The notes: generated from the sequence alone by a model not told the origin. A DNA stretch of 64,000 nt from Molanna angustata (GCA_963576475.1 OY754975.1:21819169-21883168), one strand, 5' to 3'; shown: positions 11,568 to 25,629, counted from the first letter of the stretch. Numbers and translations: made by a program.

Positions 11568-11803
11568 ATAACCATAGAAAGCGCAGATAAATCAGAATAC
11601 AAAAATATTTACCTTTGTCATTATTTCAATGGTCATAAATGCATCATGGAAACCAACTTGAAGAAAAAATAAATAATATTGGCATCTTTTTACATTTACT
11701 TCATCATTTTAAATCATTTTTTCATCGAGATCTACAATTATACCAAAGTATAAACAAAGGTAAATATTTTTAAAACTTGATTTATCTGCGTTTTCTGTGG
11801 TTA
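11568..11803. repeat. Foldback element with ~50-bp arms
   Basis: The left arm (11568-11618), with AACCATAGAAAGCGCAGATA then AATCAGAATAC and a run ending ATATTTACCTTTGT, is matched in reverse complement by 11754-11803. The ~135-bp loop has no coding capacity. No target duplication identified. Confidence 0.65.
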
Positions 11804-12989
11804 TTTTTGGTTTTCGTCTATGGTTGAGTAGTGTAAATAGTCGTAGCCTTAACTTTAAGCCCCTAAATTTAAGATTATATTCTTTTTTTTTTCATCTTGA
11901 CATTTTATATTTACTCACTATTATCACATAATCCCCAACCTCGCTAGGATTATGTCTGTTTCGAGGAGGCGATTTCACACAATTAGTGCGATATTGTTTA
12001 CATACATGTTGCAAGTTGCAAGCAAACACAGTCGGCTACCTCACACCTATTCAGCAACAAATACAAAATAATTAATTTTTCAAAAATAATCAGCGTCAAA
12101 TAAGTCACCCAATATTTTTATAATTAGAATTATTAACGTATCATAATCAGTTGAACTTCTGAGTAAAAGAGCAATACACTAAAAACGGTGGCTAAAATTA
12201 GTATTTGTTATGTAATTGCATGAAAGCATTTTTGTTTATTTATACTTAGATAAATAGGTATCAAAATAACTATTGAGATACCACCCTATAAATGTTAACA
12301 GTGGCATCTTTGAGTGGTATTTTCCTGTCAATGAAAAGGGACCATATCAACATAGAAGACAATATAATAAACCAACAAGATTTACGAAATTGTAAAAAAA
12401 AACATGACAATGATCCATGAGCTGATTCTTTCAGGTATATAATTGGAACACTTCGATGAGGTATTCACATTTTTGAAACACATAAATGCAACGTGTCACG
12501 CCTGGATGCGATTTAGGATAACATATGTCAAATGGCCGACGAAACCAAGGCGGTTTACGTAAAGAGACGATTCGTTTGTAGAGACGTTGCTATGATGTTT
12601 GGCTTTAATGAGTGTAACTTTTTTATGAGTGTCCTCAGTTTGATGGGGATGTAAATATCTTTTTGAATTTATTCTGTGTATTATTTAGGGAGTTTTTGGA
12701 GTAGTTTGTCTAGACGTTGAGTGGTGACGCCAGCGCAGTTACGGTATGCGTTCCCTTTAGATAAAGATGTCATAAATCAAGCAATAAGTAGAATAGCATA
12801 GTACAATATAGATACATACAACAGAACACAGGAAGACAGCACCTACACAAAAGAATACCACAAAACATTAAGACAAAGATAACAAGGGAAGCAAATATAA
12901 ATAAAATTACAACTGTTATATAAATCTTTTAATAATAATAATAATTAAAAATAATAAACAATAGATTTTTCACCACTATGGTTCCAATA
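11804..12989. other. AT-rich intergenic sequence
   Basis: Nothing recognised on either strand. Confidence 0.4.
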
Positions 12990-13225
12990 CTCTCCATTGG
13001 CAGTTCTTGAATATAACACACATAAACTGTATTGGAATAGAGATATAACTACAGATAGAGCCAACCTGCACAATAGACCCGATATAACCTTGATTGATAA
13101 AAACACAAAGCATTAAGGAAACCCATTTAATTGAAATATCTATTCCACTGGACGCCACAAATTGTGATGTTAAAATTCGATAGTAAAATAAATAGCGATT
13201 GAAATCAATTAGGATAAAAAAAACA
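12990..13225 (+). pseudogene. Decayed non-LTR retrotransposon, C-terminal piece
   Basis: In the plus strand the fragment DRANLHNRPDITLIDKNTKH, then a position resembling a YSTGRH motif, recalls the nRPDIxxxDK region found near the C-terminus of some non-LTR polyproteins. Several stops interrupt it. Weak evidence. Confidence 0.4.
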
Positions 13226-13265
13226 CAGTTGATATAATATCATAAATTTAGAATTGTCACACGCA

Positions 13266-13425
13266 ATGTAATGCAGCAGCCCGACTGTGGAACGATCTTC
13301 CGAATTCTGTGTTTCCATCTTCGTACAACCCGTGTCTTTTTAAAATCCGAATTACTAAACTCTTTTCTAGATTGCAAACCCCTCCCAACGCTACGTAGTG
13401 CGCTTCTTCGGAAGAGTAAAATGGA
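13266..13425 (+). mobile_element. Jockey-type non-LTR 3' end, fragment 1
   Basis: The sequence from GCAGCAGCCCGACTGTGGAA through CTACGTAGTGCGCTTCTTCG is shared with 23110-23262. Read in frame it gives RLWNDLP-like and NPCLFKIRI-like segments, the C-terminal end of a jockey/CR1-type polyprotein. 5' truncated. Confidence 0.6.
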
Positions 13426-13639
13426 CCCAAATCCTAATAGCTGGCGTCCCCTACGTAGACATGTTAAAAAAAAATACTGTTCTTAGTGGTAAGATATTTT
13501 CTTTTCCTCTATTCACACGGCCATGGTCTAAAAGGCATATTCAATGCAAGGACGGACGTCAACGTTTGCCGATGCGCAGGAAACCAAGGAAATGCTCCCT
13601 CTGCCCTAGACAGCAGTAGATGATGGTTGAGTGGCTACA

Positions 13640-13950
13640 TCGGGAACGGCAGCGGCTGGGTAGATGTCTTCAGGGCGACAGGGTTCAAGATTGACACTGT
13701 AGGCTGCGGCTCCAAGACGAGCGCAATTGAACGGTACCGGAGTCCTTTCCGATACTCTCCAGGACTGCGACAGCATTCCCGCTGGACTTGTGCTGCGACG
13801 TCTATCGCCAGCACTTCAGGGCAGGTCCTCATGGCGGTTGGAATACATGCCAGACCAATGTCTCCCAACATGGTCTCCTGGGCGTAAGGAACGCCGATCC
13901 GCGTTCATGAGCGCGATCCGTGACAACGTGATGCGTGTAGATTTCTAAAT
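13640..13950 (+). pseudogene. GC-rich possible coding remnant, unknown
   Basis: This block is much richer in GC than its flanks. One frame from 13727 is open to a TAA at 13948 and ends in LRRLSPALQGRSSWRLEY, a proline-rich step and FMSAIRDNVMRVDF. The composition looks coding, but I do not recognise the protein. It may be the 3' end of a transposon gene, given the adjacent jockey-type fragment. Confidence 0.3.
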
Positions 13951-13964
13951 ATCGAATTGTTTTT

Positions 13965-14625
13965 TTTAGTTTAATCCAACTGTCGATTTGTACAAGAGAA
14001 TTTCTCTTAACAGAGCAAAAAGATTCAATCCAAGATGTGCGAGATTTGTATGCCAGGTCTATATTTTTCATGGTACATACATGGATTAACTCAAATAACA
14101 TTTAGTGTTGTCCCTTATAACTTTTGATCCGCTTGATTCACAGACCCTAAAATATCAGAAAATATAGAAAGTTTAAGCCTACAAAACTTTTATACTCAGA
14201 ATTTCGATTTTTTTTCAATCTGGGGATCTAAATTTTTGAATTTTTGCTTTACTTTTCCATATATCTCAAAACCCATAAAAGATAGAACGTTGAAAATATA
14301 ATTATAGACAAATATAACTAAATTAACATTTTTTATTAAGAAAAACATTTTTTATGCTATTAAACATTATTGTGTTTTAACTGCCTATATTTTCAAAGTT
14401 TTTAAAAATATCGAAAAACGCTAAAACACCCCAACTAGATAATTTCATTTACTATAAAAAATAAGCATATTAGGTATAGTAGTACTACTCAAACTTCTTT
14501 TAACATTTTTTTTAAATTGAATTTTGTGACGATATTGTTTAATACTATTTGTATGGCAGTATACTTTACACAATATCTACGGGGACTCTTAATAGTTTGA
14601 TTCATACATAAAGCTTATAATTGAT
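13965..14625 (+). repeat. Dispersed repeat family X, copy 2
   Basis: Matches 3345-4140 in the same orientation: CAAGAGAATTT, CTTTTGATCCGCTTGATTCA, ACAAAACTTTTATACTC, and a right part with GTGACGATATTG and ACACAATATCTA. Non-coding. Confidence 0.6.
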
Positions 14626-15180
14626 ATATTAAGTTTAAGCATGTGGAAACTATGTACATAACATACTAATAAGTTACTTTTATCATAGTACTAACCTAAT
14701 ATATTATGTATTATAAGATGTTTCGTTTCTCACGTTGGTAAATAGTTTTTCGATGTTCAGTCAGTATAGATAGATAGATGGCAATATAAAGATTAGAGAG
14801 ATAACTCTACTCCTGCTAATGGTAGTTCCTTGTAAGGAAAGGATATCTATATAGGTATAATAATAGAATGCAGCCATTATTTACAGGTAAAAATATACAT
14901 AACGATGTATCTTTCCAGTTTAAAACAAACTGTTATTGGGTCCTTATGTTGTCATTGGCGTAGATTGAAAAATTAAGATAGATTGTTTTTACATTTAACT
15001 TATTTAGTTTGTCAACTTGCAAAGTCTTGTCGTGTTGAAACTCTGTTGCTGGGTTTCAACCAAACAAAAAAATAAGAAAACAAATTAATAGAGCAATGTG
15101 TATCAGTTCTGAAAAATGAACAGTTCTAGAGCTCAACAAGTTTTTGACTGTGCAGATTGAGTTTAAAATATAATATAATA
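14626..15180. other. AT-rich intergenic sequence
   Basis: Nothing recognised. Confidence 0.4.
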
Positions 15181-15400
15181 TATTCCTGTACTGAAATTTT
15201 ATATTGGTTGAGTATTCCTGTACTAACATTTTACATTGGATGAGTATTCCTGTACTAAAATTTTATATTAGTTGAGTATTCCTGTATAAAAATTTTATAT
15301 TGGTTGAGTAATCCTGTACCGAAATTTTATATTGGTTTAGTATACCAGAACGAAAAATTTAGTAGAGTATTCCTGTACTAAAATTGGTGTATATGGTTCA
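15181..15400. repeat. Tandem array, 32-bp unit
   Basis: About seven units start TATTCCTGTACTAAAATTTT and end with a TTGGTTGAG-type segment. The first four are well kept, the later ones increasingly diverged and shortened. Non-coding minisatellite. Confidence 0.9.
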
Positions 15401-15539
15401 CATACTTTGCAATAGGCGATCTTTTATTTTGTTTTGATTTATTCTGATATGTTTTGTTTTGAAACAAAATATTGGTTTTGCATTGCTTTGGATCTCAATT
15501 ATTAGATCATAAACTTCTTTAATTCTACTTTCATACGTC

Positions 15540-15835
15540 TTCTGTTATGTCCATATCAGGAAAAATGAGAATATTATACGAGACTTGAAAGATATATCTA
15601 AGTAAGATGAAAATAAATGCCCTAAGGTAGTTTGGCCACATAAATGAGATAGATCATGTGGTAAAAAAAAGAATGACGATCGACTGACAAAAAAAGGTTG
15701 GCACAAATACGTAAGTGGAATTTTAAAGGATGGAGATATTAGAAGTAAGAATAATAGGAGAGCATGTATAAGACGAATGACGATGCATGAACGTGAATGA
15801 ATGAAGCGAGAAATGTATGTCAAGAGAGAGAGAGA
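15540..15835 (+). mobile_element. RTE-like non-LTR retrotransposon, 3' end (copy E, decayed)
   Basis: Nucleotide blocks of the family remain: AGGTAGTTTGGCCACATAAA, GGTTGGCACAAATACGTAAG, GGAGAGCATGTATAAGACGA and GAAGCGAGAAATGTATGTCA. The middle part (ERLTKK to GRPRKG) is deleted and the frame is lost. It ends in a short AG microsatellite where the usual 3' tail should be. Confidence 0.7.
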
Positions 15836-15924
15836 GAGTCTACCGCAATGGTGAAATGGATTTTAATAAAGGATTTAAGCATTAAATCTATATTAATTTT
15901 TCTTTTTGTAAGTTCATTCACACT

Positions 15925-15975
15925 CTTGTTCTTCTTCTTCTTTCTTCCGATGGCTCTACAGCCCATTCTTGTTCA
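15925..15975 (-). mobile_element. Non-LTR 3' terminus with GAAGAAG tail (remnant)
   Basis: On the minus strand it reads GGGCTGTAGAGCCATCGGAA followed by AAGAAGAAG repeats, the terminus also found at 38411, 47450 and 61673. Only the last 50 bp are present. Confidence 0.55.
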
Positions 15976-17159
15976 TTCCTATAATATTTACGCAATTATA
16001 ATTTGATAACTTTTTACACATCCAATACCTACATGTCATACTACACGAATCGGTATTGCTGAAAAACATGCTCAAAAATTTGTTATTTAAAAACAAGTAG
16101 GTAGAGCATAAAATGCAACTACATTTGTAGATAATTTTTTTTTGTTTAATTTATGTAACAATTTTTTTTCTTAACTATTGTAACTTAATTTCCTCTCAAC
16201 TCTTACTTGTGTAACTTACGTGTGTGATTAAATATGAGCTCATGTAATTTTGTAATGTTGTGTGCATCCATAATTGGACGTCTAGCACTCATAACAATAA
16301 CCAATATTGTTTTCTTTTTATGAAAATTGTATGTCTGTCGATGTACCTTTTTATAAATAAATAAAATCAGCAAATAATATACGACACGGCTCCACTGTTC
16401 ACTTCTTATAATTCGCATTAAATAATATGTATGCCCAAAATAAATGCCCAAACAAAATAAATTAAAACAATAGAAAAAAAGTCATCCAGATACTTGCCTC
16501 TGTACGACAAGACCCAAACATGACATCATTCATTGCCACAAAGTGGTCATATTTTGCCGTGATGGAACTTTTTGTTTGTCGGCAGACACAACGAGACCTT
16601 TTTTTCTGGTAAAATTTACGAGCTGATAACAACATAGTGAAATTCCACATAAAAATAATGATAAAAAGGACCGTTTCAGACGTACTCTGACATTTTAGGA
16701 TGTCGATTATTGAGTAATCTGTTTTTATGTAGTGGAGTCGTTTCGTGTGGGATATTGGGGGTTGGTTTTTGACAGATTCGAAATTCAATGCGTTGTGTCT
16801 GTTGCGATAGCCTATGATTAGCGAAGACCTTTATTCCTGGAAGGGTTTTAAAAAATCAGACACAAACACAATAAAATTGCTTAAGGTGGGCTTATTCAGG
16901 TCAAAATAGACCTTCCAAAGTAAATTACAGCAGCGGTTCCTAACTTTTAACACCAAAATCGCTCGTATGTGATGAAACCTCTAAATTTATATAAATTTTG
17001 AGCCACTGAACAAAGAATTCTATGCCCATCCAACATTCGTATTAGGAATTTAAAAAAGTTTTACTCAATAATATTTGACGACAAATAATTTTTTTTTTTT
17101 ATTATTTTACATTACTTCTTGTGCGAATAACAGGTACTATTAGTGAAATATTAATTTAA
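15976..17159. other. Intergenic sequence
   Basis: A minus-strand frame of 108 codons (16462-16788) has no family signature and I treat it as chance. Nothing else seen. Confidence 0.4.
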
Positions 17160-17440
17160 CACGCACCCAATAACAAGTTGCCACATTCTGGAGACTTGAG
17201 ATATTACTATCAAATATCGTATTTTTAACTTTGTGGTACATTTTAACAAAAATTAACTGTTGAAATTCTGCCTGAGGAGGGAACGGTTAGTTCCGAAACC
17301 GGTCGCTAATTCAATTCTCACGTGGTGTAAACAAAGTTAAAAATTTAGTTAACTTGAGATATTAATCGTCTCACAGATCCAGACTGAAAACACAATTAAA
17401 AACTATGTCTCCACCGGGAATCAGGACTTTTTAGAGAAAT
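17160..17440 (-). repeat. SINE-like repeat interrupted by a 145-bp insertion
   Basis: The outer parts (ACAAGTTGCCACATTCTGGA and CAGATCCAGACTGAAAACAC, then CACCGGGAATCAGGAC) match 43620-43720, a repeat that in that copy leads into a tRNA-like B box on the minus strand. The unit is split by the insertion at 17207-17351. Confidence 0.6.
17207..17351 (+). mobile_element. Small nested insertion with 13-bp target duplication
   Basis: ACTTGAGATATTA occurs on both sides (17194-17206 and 17352-17364). The insert carries inverted 14-mers ATTTTTAACTTTGT and ACAAAGTTAAAAAT. At its centre (17272-17304) is CTGAGGAGGG followed by AACGGTTAGTTCC and GAAACCGGTC. That order, CUGANGA, stem, GAAA, GUC, resembles a minimal hammerhead ribozyme as found in Penelope-like elements. 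The stem is imperfect. The long duplication indicates an RNA-mediated insertion. Confidence 0.5.
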
Positions 17441-18500
17441 CAATTTTTTTTACAGTATTTATACAATTAAACAATAAAAATTAGGATATAAAGGAAATTT
17501 CTATCAATTTTGCGGCACTGATCAAAGATTTCTATGTACTTCCAGCATTCGTATTAGGAAAATAATAAAAAAAATACTCATTAATATTTGACGACGAATA
17601 TATGTAGGTATTTTTAGATAAATCAATCTATTGTACAATTTTGATATAATTGAACAATAAAAACCAGAATTGGCTCAAATTTAGAGAAGTTAAAAAAAAT
17701 TCTTCATATAAAATTTAAGTTTTTAAATCTTTTTAATTACCTATTCTATACGTTGTTTACTAATGAATTCACCTTTGAGTAGAATCTTTTACACAAAAAT
17801 ATTTAAAATTTTCATTTTATTTTATGGCAAACGGTGTCTTTAAATATAAAATATTTTGCTATAATTTGTGTTCATTAATTTTACGTAACAAAGGTTGAAT
17901 AGCGCTGAGTTCTCTTGTAATAAAGTGACGTTAAATTGGTTCTAGAAAAGTGTGTTGGCCGGAAATTCGACGCTTTTAAAATTATTGTAAAATTGCAAAA
18001 TTAGAGTTGTTATTAGAGAGAGAACACAACGGTGAACCATTAATGGTTTGCCAAATTATAAACCTCTTATTTATTACAGACTCTAGACCAAAGATTAGAA
18101 ATTGATACTGAGTTTGTCTTAAATTGACAAAATTGGGTCAATTTCGTCCCTTTTTGGGAACAATTTATGGTTAAGGTAATCTAAGCTTAGTCGTCTGAAC
18201 AAAATAATAATTAAATAAGTAGGATATTAAAATGGCCTTAGATTGACGTGAAACAATAGGGTTTTTTAGTGGTTTCCAAAATTACTGGTTTCCAATTTAA
18301 ACTAGTAAACCAATGAAGCAAAATCTTTGGAAATCAATTAGGTTGCTAAGTATTATTTGAATTAGTGTACATACTTTTTTTTATTATTTACAAATCATGT
18401 TGTTATATAAAATAAGTAGGTACCTACTCTCACGAAATATGTACCTATGACATACAATGAAAATATTGTATAAAGATGTTTAATGCGATTGTGAAATATT
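17441..18500. other. AT-rich intergenic sequence
   Basis: Nothing recognised. Confidence 0.4.
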
Positions 18501-20744
<2,244 letters not shown>

Positions 20745-20870
20745 AGTATATCTTTTACTCTCCTCTTCTATCTTCCTCAAGGGGTAGGTAGTGAGAACCG
20801 AACACCGCATTCTTCTATCTTGACACATACATAGCCTCATCAACATTGATACACTGTCTCATACATGCTC
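20745..20870 (-). mobile_element. RTE-like 3' end (copy F, short)
   Basis: The minus strand carries TCAAGATAGAAGAATGCGGT and TTCTCACTACCTACCCC, the SAYPVRD-coding 3' region of the family, with CATGTATGAGACAGTGTATC upstream. Only about 125 bp are left. Confidence 0.6.
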
Positions 20871-21989
20871 ATCTTGCTAGTAATGAAATTTTACTTAAAA
20901 TTTCTCAACAGGTAGAAAATACAAACTATTAGTTTCGTGTCAATGTTTTTGTGTGTATGGTGTATTGTGAAAACTTTTGCCCTCTGGGAATCATATATTT
21001 GTTTATGAATCTAATAGAAATATACCTACTTCATAAAAATGCTTTTAGAGATTTTCAACCTTTCAAGAAGAAAAAATGAACGCTTACTATGGTGTGGAGA
21101 GTTTAGTGTTGGCCACCACCCACTCGTTTCATTATTTATTTACGAAAAATTGTTGGAACACTACATTACAAATTTAATATCGAATATATACGCAAGCATT
21201 AGATTTTTTCCCTGTCGGGAGTCAAAAAGCAATCTAAGAAAACAAGTCAAAAATGAACTTGTTATTCTGGCGCGGTTCAGGGGTGACATCCGTGCGAACG
21301 CATTGTCACCTTATGTATAAGGACTGTTGTTTTCATTGTTTACAAAACAATTACTCAATATATGGCGTTGCAAAAAGGTTTCTTCGTCACTTCATAGATG
21401 GCGGTGGTGTTTTTTTCAGCTTATTTTCAAACAAACAGATTTTCATGATTAAAATATATAGGACTTTCAAAAATTGAAACAAAATTACATGTACCAGATT
21501 ATAGTGAAATTATATGGATCTTATTAATGTAACATGTTATTTTCTTTCACAATATACAGAAACTACTAGTAAAGGAAACAACATTATTCTTAACGATGAA
21601 TTTTGGGTCATTTGCTTTTAAACTATCATGACAGATCGTATGGGAATGTCCGTGGGCATATAATTAGATCAAATTATCATATTTTCAATATTACTATAAT
21701 ATTATTGAAATCAAAATAAATCGAAAAACTTTACATGAAAGGTCTCCTTATAATTTGATAATTACTTAAGGTTTAATTTGAGATGATTTTTATAAGTATC
21801 GGTAGGTACCCTTTTTTTATAGTTCTTTCTATAATTTATAAAACTTCATTCCACAACAATTGCACTGTGAATCCTTATACCCTTATCAATGAAGCTATTC
21901 CATTTATGTTACCTATAATCAATATTTTCTGACTTAATTTTGTTGCACATTCACTCAATTTCATTTTTTACAATTATAACGACATAAAA
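20871..21989. other. Intergenic sequence
   Basis: Contains one instance of the dispersed motif GTGTTGGCCACCACCCACT (about 21107). No gene seen. Confidence 0.4.
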
Positions 21990-22050
21990 TATTGCGTACG
22001 GCTCTCTCTGCCTTCCCCATTAGTAATATGGCATGATGGCATATATATAT
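21990..22050 (+). mobile_element. RTE-like 3' terminus (remnant)
   Basis: GCGTACGGCTCTCTCTGCCT, CCCCATTAGTAATATGGC and ATGATGGCATATAT match the end of copy C (GCGTTCGGTTCTCTCTGCGT, then the GTTAGGGACATGGC end). Confidence 0.55.
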
Positions 22051-22066
22051 TTTTTTATATAAAAAA

Positions 22067-22215
22067 TGAATATGTCCTTGTTAAACAAGTACATATACAT
22101 CTTCCTACGTTCCCTAAAATAAGCAAATAAATGCTTGTGCTATAGGTGAACGAAATCGGTCGAGGCAGGATTCGAACTCGCGACCACTAGATTACTAGCC
22201 CAGCGCGCAAACCGA
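22067..22215 (-). repeat. tRNA-derived SINE, copy 2
   Basis: On the minus strand it starts with a tRNA-like head, GCTGGGCTAGTAATCTAGTG followed by the B box GGTCGCGAGTTCGAATCC. The body is shared with 6661-6785. A 3' TTTA tract follows. Confidence 0.65.
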
Positions 22216-22239
22216 AATATTATTTATTTTATTTATTTA

Positions 22240-22345
22240 TATCTTTATCACACCATTTAAATAATCGTCATTTAAAATAGATATCTGCTGCCCATCTAGG
22301 TATACCTGTTCTAGGGCTAGCAGTGTATATTATAGGTACTATAAT
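22240..22345 (+). repeat. Dispersed repeat family Y, copy 2
   Basis: Shares TATCTTTATCACACCA, CTAGGTATACCTGTTCT and GGGCTAGCAGTGTA with 10860-10990. Confidence 0.6.
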
Positions 22346-22669
22346 ATTTCACAGGAGACATACATATAGGTTGTACCTATTTGCATTTTAAAAAGTATCT
22401 AAACAATATAAACTTAAATATTGTACAAAAAATGGAATTGGAGTCATCATGATATGCATAATATACTACTTAGTACTTACTATTTAAAATACGAGTTAAT
22501 CCAACGCTAAGTCAGTTTTGGTCATATAAAAAACTGGGTAAGTATCAGCTTAAACACAAATTGCAAATAGTTTAGTAAGTAAGACCAATGAGGTATCTTG
22601 TAATTTTTATTTGTTAATTGCACAAATAATCTGAGATAGTATCTCTTGGGAATACTGAAAAAGAAAATA

Positions 22670-22810
22670 AAACGATTGAACCCGTAACGTGGGTGCGCAG
22701 ATCACTCGTCTCGTCTCTCGTCTTTTTGTTTAGTTGGTATATACGCAAACCGCCCCTCTCCACGACGAAAAAATCAAGAACTTTAGTGGCATCTACATAT
22801 AATATGTACA
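22670..22810 (+). repeat. Dispersed repeat family Z, copy 1
   Basis: Matches 40210-40345: ACGTGGGTGCGCAGAT, then GGTATATACGCAAACCGCCC and TCCACGACGA. Non-coding; function unknown. Confidence 0.6.
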
Positions 22811-22849
22811 ATTAACTTTGTTCCGATTGTCATCTATCCAAAAACTCAA

Positions 22850-23262
22850 ATTTTAGTTCGCCCAATTATAGAAAATAGTAGTCACCTCTGGAGTGGCGCG
22901 CCCTAGGTAGGTACTGAATACCCTCGATGCTGTACAAAGGCGTGTTGTACGTCTGATTGACGACTCATCATTAACTGATGGACTGGAATCACTAGACCAT
23001 AGACTCAAGGTCGGTATTCTACAGATGATACTACCAAGGGAGATGCTCAGAAGAACTTGCATCCCTGTTCTCTTTCCCACCCGTTCACAACACAAACTCT
23101 TTTATTAACACAGCAGCCCGGCTGTAGAACGATCTTCCGAATTCTGTGTTTCAGCCTTCTTACAACCCGGGTCTTTTTAAAACCCGAATAAATATTTTAC
23201 TGAGCAGATTGCAGACCCTCCCCAACGCTACGTAGTACGCTTTTTCGGAAGAATATATACCA
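22850..23262 (+). mobile_element. Jockey-type non-LTR 3' end, fragment 2
   Basis: The plus strand encodes VLNTLDAVQRRVVRLIDDSS, then TDGLESLDHRLKVGILQMI and LRRTCIPVLFPTRSQH, the region between RT and C-terminus of a jockey-type polyprotein. The 3' portion, with SSPAVERSS-like and CTACGTAGTACGC sequence, matches 13266-13425. Frames shift several times. Confidence 0.7.
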
Positions 23263-24079
23263 AATTCATATTAACTAAAAAATACTTCCACTAGTATGTA
23301 TAAGTATACATTTTTTCCATTCTTTTTTGTATGAGCTAATAGTTTGTAATGTGCAAGAAAGATTATATTCTAGAAAATGAATTATTCTATTCTTCTTCAT
23401 CGTCAAAATCCTAGGAATGGTTTGCACCAATCTCTCCATCTCTCCACATATCTCTGATGTCCATCAGCCTCTTCATTTATTGGTACGAGTAGGTGCTACA
23501 GCACACATCACTGATTTGATTAATTATGTAGAATATTGCACTTGCGCGTGTCTTACTACAAAGAGCAATTTATTTAATGTAGGTAGGTACATTAAAAAAA
23601 CAAAATAGCAAGGAAACAAAAAAAAATGGTATAATAGGTAGTGTCCCTAGCAGTATTGTATACTAATATTGTTAATGATGATAATATTTCATATTATAAC
23701 TTAATATTATGTTGACAAATGACCGGATAGCTATGGCGCCCGTTGCCCGTGAGAAATGTTAAGAAGTGTTCCACTGAATGAACTCAGGGGGTTATAGACT
23801 ATGACTTGTCTAGTCTATGAATGTACATACCAATGTATTACAATCAACTAACTATCCCCTCTAGATGTATAGTATGATTGCCGTGTCACTGAATCTTCAC
23901 GGTACGGTAATAGATACCGTTAGTTCTTCATTCATTCGGTTTAAATTATACGTTTGAATTTTTTAGATTGGTCGGTTTAAGGTGATGAAGATTTGGTTCA
24001 TATCCTGTTCGCGGGTTCTTATCCTGTTTCACCTTTAGCACAAGAATTTCGGGAATGTATGATAATGTCACCACATCAT
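23263..24079. other. Intergenic sequence
   Basis: Nothing recognised. Short frames have no family signature. Confidence 0.4.
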
Positions 24080-24328
24080 CAACATTGGCGCTACAGCTTT
24101 ATGTGGGCCGTGGTATCCTCCGAAATCCTTCTCCCGCCGTCCATGTCCTTCGCCGCTCTCCTCCAGTTTGCAATTCTGATCGCCCTTATGTCGTCTTCTG
24201 TGTCATCCAGCCATCTTGGACTGGGCCTGCCTCTACTTCTTCTGCCCTCTGGATTGGTGTTAAGGATCTTTTTGGGGATACGATAATCATTCATCCTGCT
24301 GACATGTCCCAACCAATGCAGTCTACGT
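24080..24328 (-). mobile_element. Non-LTR retrotransposon fragment, 3' half, split by the LTR element
   Basis: The minus strand encodes RLHWLGHVSRMNDYRIPKK, then EGRRSRGRPSPRWLDDTEDD and IANWRRAAKDMDGGRR, the C-terminus of an RTE-like polyprotein of a different family from copies A-G. Its 5' half lies on the far side of the LTR element at 34379-34545 (RKILRKIFCPV, IRYNYELQALLDEPNI). The join is at the ACGT target site. The halves are out of frame by one base when joined. Confidence 0.75.
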
Positions 24329-24658
24329 TGTGAAGGTCCAATTGTTGGCCCTTCTTTGCCGGCTGCTCAGGTTCGAGCTACGCTCTCACCGTCAGGGGAT
24401 GTCTTCGTTGCAAGTTAAGGTAGTTGAATAATATATACATTAAGGTTTAGTAAAATATATTTCTCGGTCACTTGAATGGGTTGTCACGCCGCCAATAACA
24501 ATTTCAATACAATTTATACATAGATACAATTACATACATGACTACAACGAAAGGTCAATACAATTTATTTTTGTTAGTAATCAATAATTTGAGAATATAT
24601 CGTAAATAAGTTAATTAATATTTTATGCCGCGTGTGTCATCTTGAACCTCTACAAAAA

Positions 24659-25178
24659 TTAAACAAAAAGGATGTGACGGTACCTGGAGCCTTGTAAGGG
24701 TTTGTCGGCGTCGCATCGAACCGACTCTTCGAGAAGCACTAAATACTTCTCCAAGAGATGGGACAGTTCACCACCGGAAATGAATTCAGTGACTATGTAC
24801 AGCTTCCCTCCAGTCTGCCATTTCAGGAAACAGCTCACAATGAAGGATGGCGACCGCAGACCTCTTGTATATGCACCTCGTCCCTTACTTGCTTTAAACA
24901 ATTCTCGGATACTATCTGAGCTCGAGCAGAATCCTCAGAGCAAGCAATTTCTTAGATTCAACATGATGTACTTTGTGTACTTTGCGAAATGCACCCTTGG
25001 AGATAGCATCCAAATATTTGAATTGCTTGCTGTGCGTGTCACAGTCGATCTTAAACTCGGGCAAGAAGAAGCTTTCGATATTAGCTACAGGCCAAGCAGT
25101 TCGATTGGCTCGGAGGGGAGCCGTCAAAATAGAATCACTCCAGGATATTCTGGACCAAGGATGTGAAGCGCTATACAC
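24659..25178 (-). pseudogene. Captured protein-kinase gene fragment in the 3' LTR
   Basis: Two adjoining frames (25178-24912 and 24901-24659) together resemble the N-lobe of an AGC-type kinase. The first has FFLPEFKID, then DAISKGAFRKVHKV in place of a glycine-rich loop, and KKLLALRIL where the catalytic lysine of the ALK/AIK motif is Arg. The second has the beta-4/5 and hinge region FLKWQTGGKLYIVTEF and SGGEL. A frame change with a TAG joins them, and the C-lobe is absent, so it cannot be an active kinase. The layout recalls S6KL/RSKR-type kinases; that family call is inference. It is in the sense of the element. Confidence 0.75.
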
Positions 25179-25629
25179 GGAGTAATTACTGTTTGATCTT
25201 ACACTAAAACTTCCTATAAAACCTGATCAACACAGCTGACTATGGTTATTTCTTTTCACTCTCAACACTTGATTATTAATCACTGGAGTTATCATTCTAA
25301 CAAGTGTAGTGTGAACACGTATCTTTTGATCCATAATAAATTTATATTTTGTGCTAGCTTACAGTTCTTTCAACCACTGTTTAATTGTGAAACATAATTA
25401 AGTTACTAATACCTCCACATTTTGAATGAAAAGTTGTCAACGATCTGAAGTTACTTTATTTTCAATTAATCCGATACAATATTATTCTATCGCACCACAT
25501 TCGATATTATTTTTCTCCGATAAATGCTTTCAAAGTCTAAACCGAAAAAAGGCCGGCGGGAATCCAGATATCCAACTTGGCGTCACATGCGCGCGCCGAA
25601 CGGCTTCGGCGGGAGAGTAGACGAAAATC

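Noticed and set aside
16462..16788. 108-codon minus-strand frame
   Set aside because: No domain, composition or homologous neighbour supports it. Length is within chance for AT-rich DNA of this size.
24702..25185. Plus-strand 154-codon frame in the LTR (also at 33269-33733)
   Set aside because: It lies opposite the kinase fragment, whose minus-strand motifs are clear. The plus frame has no family signature and is a shadow.
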